Of a stretch of DNA of 64,000 bases, positions 29,598 through 39,115 are shown piece by piece (positions within the stretch are counted from its first letter, which is position 1; every line of letters starts with the position of its first letter). This DNA comes from Undibacterium_A arcticum. GTDB lineage: Bacteria; Pseudomonadota; Gammaproteobacteria; Burkholderiales; Burkholderiaceae_D. The DNA lies in the NCBI RefSeq assembly GCF_042660705.1, contig NZ_JBHSUQ010000001.1; one strand, given 5' to 3'. The notes beneath the pieces are model-generated. The model made no database searches. It saw nothing but the letters and a program-made list of their open reading frames with translations, and had not been told where the DNA came from. Made by a program: the position numbers and the translations under genes.

Positions 29598-29789
29598 GTG
29601 CATCTCCTTTAGTGACTCAATACATTGACTATTGATTAACTACACTTATCAATATATGCGAGTTTCGGTAAATTTTATTGATTCGAATCAATCCAAATTG
29701 GGTAATTTTGACTGAAGCCGTGGAGTGGACCCTGAGACTGGCCAAGGCGACCAGGAGAATTTGATACGCTTGCTGTGCCTTTCAAAAGG

Positions 29790-30030
29790 GAGCAGCGTCC
29801 TGTCAGCAAGAGGACCTTATCGGCGGCATGGCCCGCAGTTCAAAGTACACCTGTGTACCGACTCCGCAATGGCAAGCTGGGCCGGCGGAAGCGCAAAAGA
29901 CTTACCAGCTTTCGGCCAATCTCATTCAGCTGCGCCTCAGCTGTTTCTTCAGAACCGCCTTGCCTGCATGTCCCCACCATGTACCTGAAAGACGTTTTGC
30001 CAAATCGACGCCAATTGTCATAATTTTCAT
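29790..30030 (-). pseudogene. remnant of an IS110-family transposase
   Basis: On the minus strand, ATG 30030 begins MKIMTIGVDLAK, the conserved N-terminus of IS110-family (DEDD) transposases with the first catalytic Asp. After a frameshift, the product continues GDMQGKAVLKKQLRR, and further on ELRAMPPI appears in yet another frame. No element ends or C-terminal serine domain are visible. A decayed piece lying exactly between the two PRC-barrel paralogs. Confidence 0.65.
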
Positions 30031-30179
30031 TTCTGGCACCCCTTTCGTGAGGTGGTACCTTCACTTTGAGAATTGCTGTGGAAATTTTTCAAATTTTCCG
30101 GCGTCTAACGTAAGTGTTCTGTCCGGCTGTCGAATATGCAGAACGTAACCCTACCCGGCTGTTCGAAAGGAGTTGAAAA

Positions 30180-30602
30180 ATGAGCTACTTGGATCGTGAT
30201 ACTTACGGTATGTACAAAAGCAATCGGAGTGGCGGCCCTGGCCCGAGCGTAATGGGCGCAGATACTCTGATCGGAAACGATGTGTACAACGAAAAGGAAG
30301 AGGACTTGGGCGATATCAAGGAAATCATGATGGACACGCGCACGGGCAGGGTCAACTATGCCGTTCTTTCCTTCGGCGGCTTTCTTGGAATGGGAGAAAA
30401 ATTATTCGCCGTGCCATGGGGCGCCTTGAAGCTCGACACACAGCATGAACGCTTTATTTTGAATGTCGACAAGGACCGTCTGAAAGATGCACCAGGTTTT
30501 GACAAGGACCATTGGCCCGATATGGCCGATAAGAATTGGGCAAGAAGTATCGATACCTATTACGGAATAGATACTTATTCCGGCGAATCGCTGCCATTGT
30601 AG
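30180..30602 (+). CDS. PRC-barrel domain protein (copy 2)
   Basis: A 140-residue protein, MSYLDRDTYGMYKSNRSGG, then GADTLIGNDVYNEKEEDLGD. It is closely related to the 29190 gene over its full length, including LGMGEKLFAVPWGAL and the KDHWPDMADKNWA end. AAAGGAG precedes the ATG. The paralogs point away from the IS110 remnant between them. Likely a stress-response protein. Confidence 0.85.
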   Translation: MSYLDRDTYGMYKSNRSGGPGPSVMGADTLIGNDVYNEKEEDLGDIKEIMMDTRTGRVNYAVLSFGGFLGMGEKLFAVPWGALKLDTQHERFILNVDKDRLKDAPGFDKDHWPDMADKNWARSIDTYYGIDTYSGESLPL

Positions 30603-30713
30603 GGCTTGAGGGTAACTATTCACAGGCGATAATGGGCAGTCATTCGTCTGCCCGGATATCTCGAAAAATACAGATCCTTTCTGAAAATCAAAACAATCTT
30701 TTCTGGAGAAATC

Positions 30714-31050
30714 ATGGAACCATTTGAAAAATTCACACCTGGCGCAAAACCCAACCCAGGCACTTTGGCGGCCAATGTGGACCAGGTAAGTGCCGGAGCG
30801 CACACGACGATTGACAAAGTGGCGGATGCGGCCCGGCCTGCAGTCGATCAGATCGCCTCCGGCGCACATCAGGCGGTCGATACGTTGGCGGGCAGCGGAA
30901 ACGCTCAGCACCAAAGGCGACCAGTTGAAAGAGGTGCAGGCTCGGTTGATGGAAGAGGCTCGTGTTTATGTGCGCGAAAACCCGGTTACCTCGCTCGGGA
31001 TTGCGGCGGGCGTCGGATATTTGTTGAGTCGCCTCTTCAGCTCGCGGTAA
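30714..31050 (+). CDS. DUF883 (ElaB/YqjD-like) membrane-anchored protein, one frameshift
   Basis: Around 112 residues. TGGAGA precedes ATG 30714. The first frame reads MEPFEKFTPGAKPNPGTLAA and an Ala-rich amphipathic region (HTTIDKVADAARPAVDQIAS). It breaks at the G run 30890-30892, where one G too many is present, and continues LSTKGDQLKEVQARLMEEAR, then VYVRENPVTSLGIAAGVGYL and LLSRLFSSR. The RENPxxSLGIAAGVGYLL anchor is typical of DUF883, whose E. coli members ElaB/YqjD bind ribosomes at the membrane in stationary phase. Confidence 0.8.
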
Positions 31051-31662
31051 GCCCGCAACGGAAAAGTTTCCGGAATATTGGTGCTTCGACAAAGATTTAG
31101 AAAACTCATACGCGGCATCCCTCCAAGTAGGGAAGGAGCTGAATCACCGAATAACAATGGGGGAATTGGAGGGTGTCCGCGATTCTATGTAATCGGGGTA
31201 TCGTTTCATGCTGCGGCATACGCTCATTGAGCAGTTCGATGGGCCGCTGCAATTTTAGGCTGACCGCATTGCGAGCGTTCCTGAAATTCGCGGCATGGCT
31301 CGATCTATTCTTTTTTCACGTCATTGAACGGGCGCTGAGCGTGAGCGCCCTATCCGCGGCGTTCCGCCACGCGAGGAAATCTGCTGGCCGTGCTCTGTAA
31401 CACAAGGGCGCAGATCTCGGAGATTATCGGCGTGCGGGTGGCCGACGTGGTTCTGAATGGCGCGACGTGGAGAGACCGACCAGCGGGCGCCCCCACTTTT
31501 CCGCGACGGCTCCCAAGTTCTTCTTCTGCAAACAAGCTCGGTTTGGGTATCATCATTGTGGACCTGGCCATTCGGTTCTGGATGTGCTCAGAATTTCACT
31601 TATTTCAGTCAAACTATGGATGAGGTTGTTGGAGGTGCCCATAATAAGAGGCTGACACCTTC
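31051..31662. other. intergenic region without a recognised gene
   Basis: About 610 bp between the DUF883 and Nramp-like genes. A short hairpin (GGGCGCT at 31330-31336 with AGCGCCC at 31344-31350) lacks a T run. Frames at 31350-31620 on either strand are not convincing. It may hold decayed mobile DNA, given the IS110 remnant nearby, but I cannot show that. Confidence 0.4.
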
Positions 31663-32988
31663 ATGCGGATCGAGCGCAATCTACCGGAGACTGCTGTGAA
31701 TGAATTAGATGTCGACCATCACCAACCCGATGAAATGGATAATTCGTGGCTTGCCAAACTCGGGCCGGGCTTGGTAACGGGCGCCGCCGACGATGACCCA
31801 AGCGGTATTGCCACCTATTCGCAGGCCGGCGCCCAATTTGGGTTCAACTTGCTCTGGAGCATACTTCTGACTTATCCACTCATGGTGGCTATTCAGATCG
31901 TCAGTGCAAGCATCGGACGCGTCAGTGGCCACGGTTTCGCCACCAACATACGTCGATCTTATCCAAGCTGGCTGCTATACATCATCGTTGCTCTTCTGCT
32001 CATCGCAAATATTATCAACATTGCCGCTGATATTTCGGCAATGGGCGACGTTTTGAAGCTACTTATCGGCGGACCAGCGCGCTGGTATGCGGCTGGCTTC
32101 GGCGTTTTCTCGGTTCTGCTCCAGGTCTTCATTCCCTACACCAATTACGTCCGTGTACTGAAGTGGCTCACGCTGGTGTTACTCGCATATGTAGCGTCGG
32201 CTTTTGCCTTGAATATTCCCTGGTCCGATGTGTTAAGAAATACGTTTATGCCGCATCTATCCTGGCATCGTGACTACATGACCGCGCTGGTGGCGGTACT
32301 GGGAACGACGATCAGCCCGTATTTATTTTTCTGGCAGGCCTCCGAGGAGGTTGAGGAAATCAAAGCAGACCCAGAGGCCGAACCTGTCAAGAAGGCGCCC
32401 GATCAAGCCAAGCGCAATCTTAAGCGGATCAAAATCGATACCTTTGTTGGCATGGGCTTCTCCAACTTGGTAGCGTTCTTCATCATGCTGACAACGGCAG
32501 TTGCACTACATTCGCATGGGGTGACATCGATAGACACTTCCGCCCAGGCTGCCAATGCCCTGCGGCCGATCGCCGGAAAGTTTGCCTTCGCCTTATTCGC
32601 GATAGGAATCATTGGCACGGGGTTGCTAGCCCTGCCGGTGTTGGCTGGCTCTGCTGCCTATGCCATGGCCGGCGCGTTCAAATGGCGCAACAGTCTGGAA
32701 CTGAAACCGTCGCTTGCAAAGGCGTTTTATAGCGTAATCATTCTCGCCACATTGGGTGGTGTTGCGCTCGGTTTTACGTCGCTTGACCCGATCAAAGCGC
32801 TATTCTGGAGCGCTGTCATCAATGGCGTCATTTCCGCGCCGATTATGATGGTGGCGATGCTCCTGGCCACTAACTCAACAATCATGGGACAGTTTGTCAT
32901 CGGGAGAACGCTTAAACTATTCGGGTGGCTCGCAACCGGATTGATGGTCATCCCGGTATTGGTAATGCTTTATACGTTGATTTGGTGA
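31663..32988 (+). CDS. Nramp-related divalent metal transporter with altered metal site
   Basis: A 441-residue inner-membrane protein with about eleven helices. The first helix motif reads DDDPSGIATYSQAGAQFGF, where canonical Nramps have D-P-G-N. Helix 6 reads LGTTISPYLFFWQASEEVEE; canonical Nramps have M-P-H there, with Met binding Mn/Fe. Loss of this Met is a feature of Nramp-related transporters that differ in metal choice (Mg, Al). A charged cytoplasmic loop (EEIKADPEAEPVKKAPDQAK) follows. The start could be at 31663 or a few codons later. Proton-coupled transport of a divalent cation is likely; the metal is uncertain. Confidence 0.85.
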   Translation: MRIERNLPETAVNELDVDHHQPDEMDNSWLAKLGPGLVTGAADDDPSGIATYSQAGAQFGFNLLWSILLTYPLMVAIQIVSASIGRVSGHGFATNIRRSYPSWLLYIIVALLLIANIINIAADISAMGDVLKLLIGGPARWYAAGFGVFSVLLQVFIPYTNYVRVLKWLTLVLLAYVASAFALNIPWSDVLRNTFMPHLSWHRDYMTALVAVLGTTISPYLFFWQASEEVEEIKADPEAEPVKKAPDQAKRNLKRIKIDTFVGMGFSNLVAFFIMLTTAVALHSHGVTSIDTSAQAANALRPIAGKFAFALFAIGIIGTGLLALPVLAGSAAYAMAGAFKWRNSLELKPSLAKAFYSVIILATLGGVALGFTSLDPIKALFWSAVINGVISAPIMMVAMLLATNSTIMGQFVIGRTLKLFGWLATGLMVIPVLVMLYTLIW

Positions 32989-33352
32989 CAGCGAAATTCG
33001 ATCGCCTTCAGGCCATTGCCATTCATGCGCTGCGGCCAACCGGTGCAGGACCGACTGTGGACTGCGGACACCTGAAGGCGCTGGTCGCACGTCTGTATCA
33101 GGCGTTGGTGCATGAGGATGCTGATCTGGCCGTCGCAGTCACGCGGGAAGATGAAGCCGGTGAGATCCACACACTCGCCCTCATAATCGGCATGATGCAT
33201 AACGATTTGCCGGTAGCCGACCCGACGTTTGAATCGACCTGCGGCGACCCCGCAATCACGGTGACCGTGACGCGAATCGACCGAGTGGTTCTGCGCCGAA
33301 GCCGGCGGCACTGAACCAGCAACCGCCGTATTTCGGCTATCTCGGTGTTATC
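32989..33352. other. region with ambiguous open frames
   Basis: 364 bp with long open frames on both strands. The minus-strand frame 32970-33311 contains YRQIVMHHADYEGECVDLTG, which has a protein-like look, but it would overlap the end of the Nramp-like gene and I recognise no family. The plus-strand frame overlaps the same gene. I leave it uncalled. Confidence 0.35.
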
Positions 33353-33427
33353 TCAGTGAACGAACAAGGCAATCAGGATGATGATTGGGATGGGAACGCC
33401 AAGCAACAGCAGCAGAAGTGAGCGCAT
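33353..33427 (-). CDS. 24-residue hydrophobic peptide
   Basis: MRSLLLLLLGVPIPI then IILIALFVH-stop. A clear ribosome site (AGGAG) stands 6-7 bp before ATG 33427. A single membrane helix with a central P-I-P-I kink. Near-identical tiny proteins, annotated as hypothetical, recur in proteobacterial genomes as far as I recall. It lies between the membrane gene at 33461 (same strand, upstream) and the Nramp-like gene; probably co-transcribed with the former. Confidence 0.7.
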   Translation of the reverse strand: MRSLLLLLLGVPIPIIILIALFVH

Positions 33428-33460
33428 GGTGATCTCCTGAATCAAGCTAGAAAGGATAGG

Positions 33461-34426
33461 TTAAATTGTGCGGCGACCGGAAAAGTCGCTGCGGTCACGC
33501 TGGCTGCCGCCAAACGTTGCGCACAGACTGGCAACGAAAGCACCGCACAGCAAGGCCACGAACATCCATAGCGCCGAATACGCCGCTGCCTTGCGCGCCT
33601 TGTCGGCCGCCTCCTTGGCCGCCGTCTCGGCGTCGTTGATAGCCTTGCTGAACTTGGCGTAGGTATCGTTGACGCGTTTTTCGGCATCGGCCTGGCTCAG
33701 GCCAGTGCGCTTTGCCACGACTTGGGACAGATATTGGCTGTCTTCGGGACTCAAGCCGCCCGACCGCAGGTCGTTGGCGAAGATTTTCGCGGCTTCCTGG
33801 CGGGACGCTGCAGCCATCGCATCGGATCCGCCTTGCGGAGAGCGAAACAATGTGTCGACGAAATAGCCGGTTGGTCCGCTGTCCTGCTCACCCCGGTTGG
33901 TCGTCGCGGTCGTTGCAGCGGTCGTTGCAGCGGTGGTAGCAGCCGACGTGGCAGCGGTCGTGGCGGTGTGGGCTGCGGCGGCCCCTGCCGGGATCCCGCC
34001 GCTGAGGACGGAGCCGACAGCCGATGTAAAAAACGCCGCGGTTGCCAGAGAAGCGACCGCCCAGGCAAAGAAACCATGTGCCGTATCGCGAAAATAGACT
34101 TCATCACCGTGCACATTCGCCCATTTGACGCGCAAGCGTCCAGCCAGGTAGCCGCCCAGGCCTGATGCGGCGATCTGGGTAAATGCGATCCAGAGGATGG
34201 TCGACATACCTATGGTCGTTGCACTGGCGCCGTTATTCGCCCAAGGCGACACGGCGGAAAGACCCAGGCCGAATCCAAGAATGACTAATATTAAAGAAAG
34301 CGCGGCAGCGGCGGCGGCGCCGGCGAAAATTGCCCCCCAAGAGACACCCGATGCGTTGGCATCGGTATAGTCTGTGAATGCGCCGGCGGCGGTTTGCCCT
34401 TCTGGCATTGCGGACAGTGCTTGCAT
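33461..34426 (-). CDS. inner-membrane protein with an Ala/Thr-rich insert
   Basis: About 321 residues from ATG 34426 (MQALSAMPEGQTAAGAFTDY), with AAGGAGAGA upstream; the frame extends to 34519 without support. Helices: GAIFAGAAAAAALSLILVIL, TILWIAFTQIAASGLGGYLA, GFFAWAVASLATAAFFTSAV and C-terminal YSALWMFVALLCGAFVASLC. Between them come GRLRVKWANVHGDEVYFRDT, a 30-residue Ala/Thr run, and a helical periplasmic or cytoplasmic domain (SQADAEKRVNDTYAKFSKAI). This protein type is sometimes labelled 'PhnA-like', without known function. Confidence 0.75.
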   Translation of the reverse strand: MQALSAMPEGQTAAGAFTDYTDANASGVSWGAIFAGAAAAAALSLILVILGFGLGLSAVSPWANNGASATTIGMSTILWIAFTQIAASGLGGYLAGRLRVKWANVHGDEVYFRDTAHGFFAWAVASLATAAFFTSAVGSVLSGGIPAGAAAAHTATTAATSAATTAATTAATTATTNRGEQDSGPTGYFVDTLFRSPQGGSDAMAAASRQEAAKIFANDLRSGGLSPEDSQYLSQVVAKRTGLSQADAEKRVNDTYAKFSKAINDAETAAKEAADKARKAAAYSALWMFVALLCGAFVASLCATFGGSQRDRSDFSGRRTI

Positions 34427-34985
34427 GGACGTCTCTCCTTGTTGTTCTTCGTGGTATGAAACAGGTATTTCTTTCTTTTCCTGATCGGCGAAAATTAACT
34501 GCCCGTCCCTGAGCGCCACGGCTCATCGTGAGGTCCGGAAAACATGACGCAGAGAAGAAAGTCTACACACTCAACAGCTGACTTATTTGATATACAACAG
34601 AACGAAGGTATCGACGTTCGCAGGGCAAGTGTTTTCGCTGCGAAAATTTCGCATGCGCGGCAATGGAAATCGCGTTGATCAAGAATCTTGGTCCCATTGA
34701 ATTTCAGCAATACAATTTGTTTTCATTCTTATTCAAGACTGGCACGCGTATTGAGAAACGTTTCAATGCGCTTCGTCGTGAGCTTGTTACTGCCGACCAT
34801 TCAGCGCCCGGTCTTCACGGTTGAGCAGACCTCCGACATTGCGGTTTCTGCGCAGCAATTATTGGCAGCTGGAGCGCGACAAATCCGTACAATCCGACAA
34901 TGTATCTCGGTCTTGTCCTACAGACAGGCGACATGCGACCATGATTTACTAGAGATTATCATTTTCGATTCGGGGCGAGCCGGCA
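34427..34985. other. divergent promoter region without a gene
   Basis: About 560 bp between the divergent membrane gene and ku, AT-rich in the middle. No recognisable gene or RNA. It must hold the ku promoter. Confidence 0.5.
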
Positions 34986-35919
34986 ATGGCCACTGCGAGC
35001 AAACGTGTGCTATGGAAAGGGGCGATTTCGTTCGGGCTGGTGCACATTCCGATCGCGCTGCATTCGGCCACGGCCGAGCAGGGGCTCAATTTCGACTGGC
35101 TCGACAAGCGCAGCATGGATCCGGTCGGCTATAAGCGCATCAATAAGAAAACCGGCAAGGAAGTCGACAAGGACAACATTGTCAAGGGTATTGAGTATGA
35201 GGATGGCCAATACGTCATCCTGTCACAGGAAGAAATCGCAGCCGCCTATCCGAAGTCCACGCAAACCATCGAGATCGAGAGCTTCGTTGACGCTGGCGAC
35301 ATTCCGTTCATGTACCTGGAGCGCCCCTACTACGTGTCACCGATCAACAAGGGCGCGAAGGTGTATGCGTTACTGCGTGAGGTGTTGCTGAAGACGGGGA
35401 AGGTCGGCATCGCCAAGGTCGTGATCCAGACCAAGCAACATCTGGCTGTGCTGATGCCTTGCGGTCCGGCGCTGGTGCTCGATCTGCTGCGCTGGGGTGA
35501 CGAGGTGCGCAACTGGGACGAGCTCGATCTGCCGGCCGAAGGCGCCAAAGCGGCCGGCCTGACCGATAAGGAAATGAAGATGGGCGAGCAGCTGGTGCTG
35601 GACATGAGCAGCAAGTGGAATCCAGCCGACTTTACCGACTCGTTCAAGGAGCAAATCCTGAAGCTGGTGGAAGAAAGTCAAAGCTGGCCAGACCGAGTCA
35701 GTCACCCCAATCGAACACGTGGAATCGGCCGAGCCCGGTGCGCGGATTTACGATCTGAGCGAGATGCTGCAGCGCAGCCTGAGCAACCTCGGCCAGGCCG
35801 CCAAACCGGCAACGGCGCGCAAGAGCGCCGCCACAAAATCCAAACCGGCCACGACCACGCCAAAGAAAACAGCCACGACCACGCCAAAGAAAACAGCCAC
35901 CAAGCACAAGTCCGGCTAG
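34986..35919 (+). CDS. ku: Ku protein (non-homologous end joining), one frameshift
   Basis: About 311 residues. MATASKRVLWKGAISFGLVH is the standard bacterial Ku start. The Ku core (FMYLERPYYVSPINKGAKVY, LREVLLKTGKVGIAKVVIQ, KEQILKLVEE) runs to residue 230. The frame breaks in the A run at 35675-35677: two more A would give EEKVKAGQTESVTPIEHV, joining the second frame ARIYDLSEMLQRSLSNLG. A Lys/Thr/Ala/Pro tail follows, with a 24-bp direct repeat encoding TTTPKKTA twice. Ku homodimers ring DNA ends and recruit LigD, encoded 13 bp downstream; the basic tail probably aids DNA binding. Confidence 0.9.
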
Positions 35920-35932
35920 CGGATAGCCCGTC

Positions 35933-38495
35933 ATGGCGCACCCCGATCCGCTCAAGGCCTACAAGGCCAAACGCAACTTCCGCAACACCTCCGAGCCGCA
36001 AGACGGCGGCGCCGCCAATCAATCCGGCCAAACATTCGTGATCCAGAAGCACTGGGCCTCACACCTGCATTACGACTTCCGGCTCGAATTAAATGGCAGC
36101 ATGAAGAGCTGGGCCGTGCCGAAGGGACCGAGTTACGATCCGAAGGACAAGCGGATGGCGGTCCAGGTCGAGGATCATCCGATCGCCTACAACGAATTCG
36201 AAGGCGTGATTCCGGCCAAGCAGTATGGCGCCGGCAAGGTCATCATTTGGGATAAAGGCACGTGGCAGCCGCTGGTTGACCCGGAGCAGGGTTATCGTGA
36301 CGGCAACCTTAAATTTGCATTGCAGGGGCACAAATTACGCGGTAATTGGGCCCTGATCCGGATCAAGGGAAAGGGCGAAACAAAATGAAAAGCAGCCGCC
36401 ATGGCTGCTGATCAAGGAGAAGGATAGCTTCGCGCGGCCAGCCATCGAGTACAGCGTCGTCGATGAACTGCCCGACAGCGTGGCGCAGCTCGGGCCGCCG
36501 CCCGGCATCCCAAAAACGAAGGACGGCGCCATGAAGGAGTCGAAGCAGGTGCAGTCGAAAGCGGCGCAGGCAAAATCCACTGTAAAGCCCGACGCGGTAC
36601 CTGCCGGCGCCGCCAAGGCTGCCCTACCAAAGCTCATTGCGCCACAGCTGGCGACTCTGGTCGATGTTCCGCCGTCCGACTCGCAAGCATGGCTGTACGA
36701 GATCAAGTATGACGGCTACCGGTTGCTGGCGCGCATACAGGGTCAAAAGATAGCGCTGCTGACGCGTAACGGCAATGACTGGACCCACAAACTGCCGGTC
36801 TTGGTTGAGGCGCTGCACGATGCAAAGCTGCCGTCCGGTTGGTACGACGGCGAGATCGTGATGTCAGGCGAGAATGGCCTCCCCGACTTTCAGGCGCTGC
36901 AAGGCGCATTTGACAGCAACAGGACACAGCAGATCGTCTACGTTTTATTCGACTTGCCGTTTTACGCAGGATTCGACCTGCGGCCCGTGCCGTTTATCGA
37001 GCGCAGAGTCCTCTTGCAGTCCCTGCTGGACAAGACCTTACCGGCGGCGATACGTTTCAGCGAGGTGTTCGAAGCAGGCGCTGGCTATATCGTGGCGGCG
37101 GCCTGTCGTCTTGGTCTGGAAGGCGTGATCGGGAAAAAGAAGGATGCGCCCTATGTCGGGCGCCGCTCAGCCGATTGGATCAAATTGAAATGCAGCCATC
37201 GGCAGGAGTTCGTGATCGGCGGTTACACCGATCCCAAGGGCAGCCGTACCGGCCTCGGGTCCTTGCTGCTGGGTGTCCATGACCAGGACGGCAAATTGCG
37301 TTACGCAGGCAAGGTCGGAACCGGTTTCAACGACAAATCCTTGCTCGGATTGAAGGCGGAGTTAAGTGCGATCGGCAGCGACCGTAATCCATTTGCCGCT
37401 GACGGCGACATGGATGACGAAGCGCATTGGGTCACGCCCAAGCTGTTGGCAGAAGTGTCGTTCGCCGAATGGACCAAAAGCGGGCGGATTCGACACGCCG
37501 TGTTTCACGCATTGCGCAGGGACAAACCGGCGCGCGCCATCATGCGCGAAAAGGCAGTGCATCCGGCGGTGCATCCGCAGCACGATCCTCCAACCAGGTT
37601 GCCGTCCACCTTGAAAATCACCAGTCCGGAACGCGAGATCGATCCGAGCAGCGGCATCACCAAGATCGAATTGCTGCGCTTTTATGCGCTGGTGGCGCCG
37701 TTGATGATGCCCCACCTGAAGGGCCGACCAGTCGCGTGGTTGCGCGCACCGGACGGCATTACAAAACAGCTGTTTTTTCAGAAGCATCTGGAAGTTGGGC
37801 AGATGGCGGGTGTGGCACAGCTTTCAGCCAGTCTTGACCCCGATCATCCGCGGTTACTGGAGATCGTTCGGCCCGAAGGCCTGCTGTCCGCGGCGCAGAT
37901 GAATGTCATCGAATTTCACACCTGGAACGCGATCAAGACCGCGATCAACAAGCCGGACCGCATGACCTTTGACCTCGATCCCGGCGAAGGCGTCGAATGG
38001 GCCACCATGCAGGAATCGGCGCTACTGGTCAAAACCATGCTCGACCAACTCGGACTGAAGTCGTTTGTGAAGACCAGCGGAGGCAAAGGATTGCATGTGG
38101 TGGTGCCGCTGGCGAAGCGCTACGGCTGGGATACGGTAAAGGATTTTTCGCGCGCAATCGTTGCGCATCTGGCCGGCGCATTGCCGATGCGTTTCGTCGC
38201 CAAAAGCGGGCCACGCAACAGAGCAGGCAAGATATTTATCGATTATCTGCGCAACGGCTTTGGTGCCACCACGGTCTGCGCATGGTCCGCGCGAGCCCGG
38301 CCGGGACTTGGCGTGTCGGTGCCGGTCGGCTGGGACGAGGTGAACCGGATCAGCAGCGGCGCGCACTGGACTGTAGCTAACGTCCACACGCGTCTCGATC
38401 AAGGCAATGCCCCTTGGGACGCCTATCCGGAGTCTGCTCAGGGTCTGGCGTCGGCGATGAAGATGTTGGATTTCAAGCCAGACATGCCGGCGTGA
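35933..38495 (+). CDS. ligD: multidomain DNA ligase D, one frameshift
   Basis: About 853 residues in the order 3'-phosphoesterase, ligase, polymerase. Phosphoesterase: FVIQKHWASHLHYDFRLEL, SWAVPKGPSYDPKDKRMAV. The frame hits TGA at 36386-36388 after KGKGETK; removing one base joins it to KQPPWLLIKEKDSFARPAIE. Ligase: catalytic Lys in YEIKYDGYRLLARI, then DGEIV, DWIKLKC. Polymerase (primase-like): MTFDLDPGEG, SFVKTSGGKGLHVVVPL. With Ku it repairs double-strand breaks: Ku holds ends, LigD trims, fills and seals. The stop codon looks like an inserted base near 36386. Confidence 0.9.
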
Positions 38496-38795
38496 AATGG
38501 GACCAGTGGCTGCGCTGGAAATGTCGTAGGCGCTTGCAGACACCTTGGATCTGTGGACTTTGAAGTTAGCCTCCAGATTCCTGGTGTCGCTTCGCCGCTG
38601 TCACCGGGGTTACATCGCTACAGGGTCTTTAGTTGTGCACTGGCGACATCGGCCGTTCTGTGCTGACACGACGCCGTTTATTACCGCTTATTACGCCAAG
38701 GTATGTGTGTCTCCGAACCGACTTTCTTTGATTTCAATGTCATTCTAGAGCTTCATTTCAGCTTCATTTTGATCATTAAGGGGTTTAATATAACC
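38496..38795. other. intergenic region after ligD
   Basis: About 300 bp with no gene recognised; AT content rises towards 38,700, before the PRC-barrel remnant. Confidence 0.45.
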
Positions 38796-38945
38796 AATGA
38801 AGATAGCGATACCTACGGCATCCATAAAGAAAATTCATACACAGGTCGTGGCCCTGAATTAATGGGCGTCAATACCCTGATTGGGGGCCATGTTCATAAT
38901 GTGCAGAACGAGCGCTTGGGCGACATCAAGGAAATCATTCTCGAT
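38796..38945 (+). pseudogene. truncated third PRC-barrel copy
   Basis: The frame reads NEDSDTYGIHKENSYTGRGP, then ELMGVNTLIGGHVHNVQNER, then LGDIKEIILD: the first half of the PRC-barrel proteins at 29190 and 30180. It lacks a proper Met start, and the second half (AVLSFGGFLG onward) is gone. A decayed third paralog 8-9 kb away. Confidence 0.75.
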
Positions 38946-38986
38946 AGCGCTGAGATCAGCTCAACTCAACCTAAAGGAAATTCAAA

Positions 38987-39046
38987 ATGTATATCGGCCT
39001 CGGAACTATCGTATTAATTATTATTCTGATCCTCATCTTTAGATAA
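38987..39046 (+). CDS. 19-residue hydrophobic peptide
   Basis: MYIGLGTIVLIIILILIFR-stop, preceded by AAAGGAA 8-9 bp before ATG 38987. One membrane helix with a basic end. It resembles the N-terminal helix of DUF3309 proteins. Too short for certainty, but the ribosome site and clean composition support it. Confidence 0.5.
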   Translation: MYIGLGTIVLIIILILIFR

Positions 39047-39115
39047 GAAATAAGAAAGTGTCGCCTTGATGGCGGATCTTTGCGGCGCGTCACAGGCCAG
39101 GGGCAGTCAATGCCG

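Noticed and set aside
32925..33314. 129-codon plus-strand frame overlapping the Nramp-like gene end
   Set aside because: Overlap of 64 bp, no ribosome site, no recognised domain; the opposite strand is equally open.
34897..36041. Ku frame continuing to 36041 without a shift
   Set aside because: After residue about 232 the frame reads as Arg/His-rich nonsense and overlaps ligD; the other frame gives the family C-terminus.
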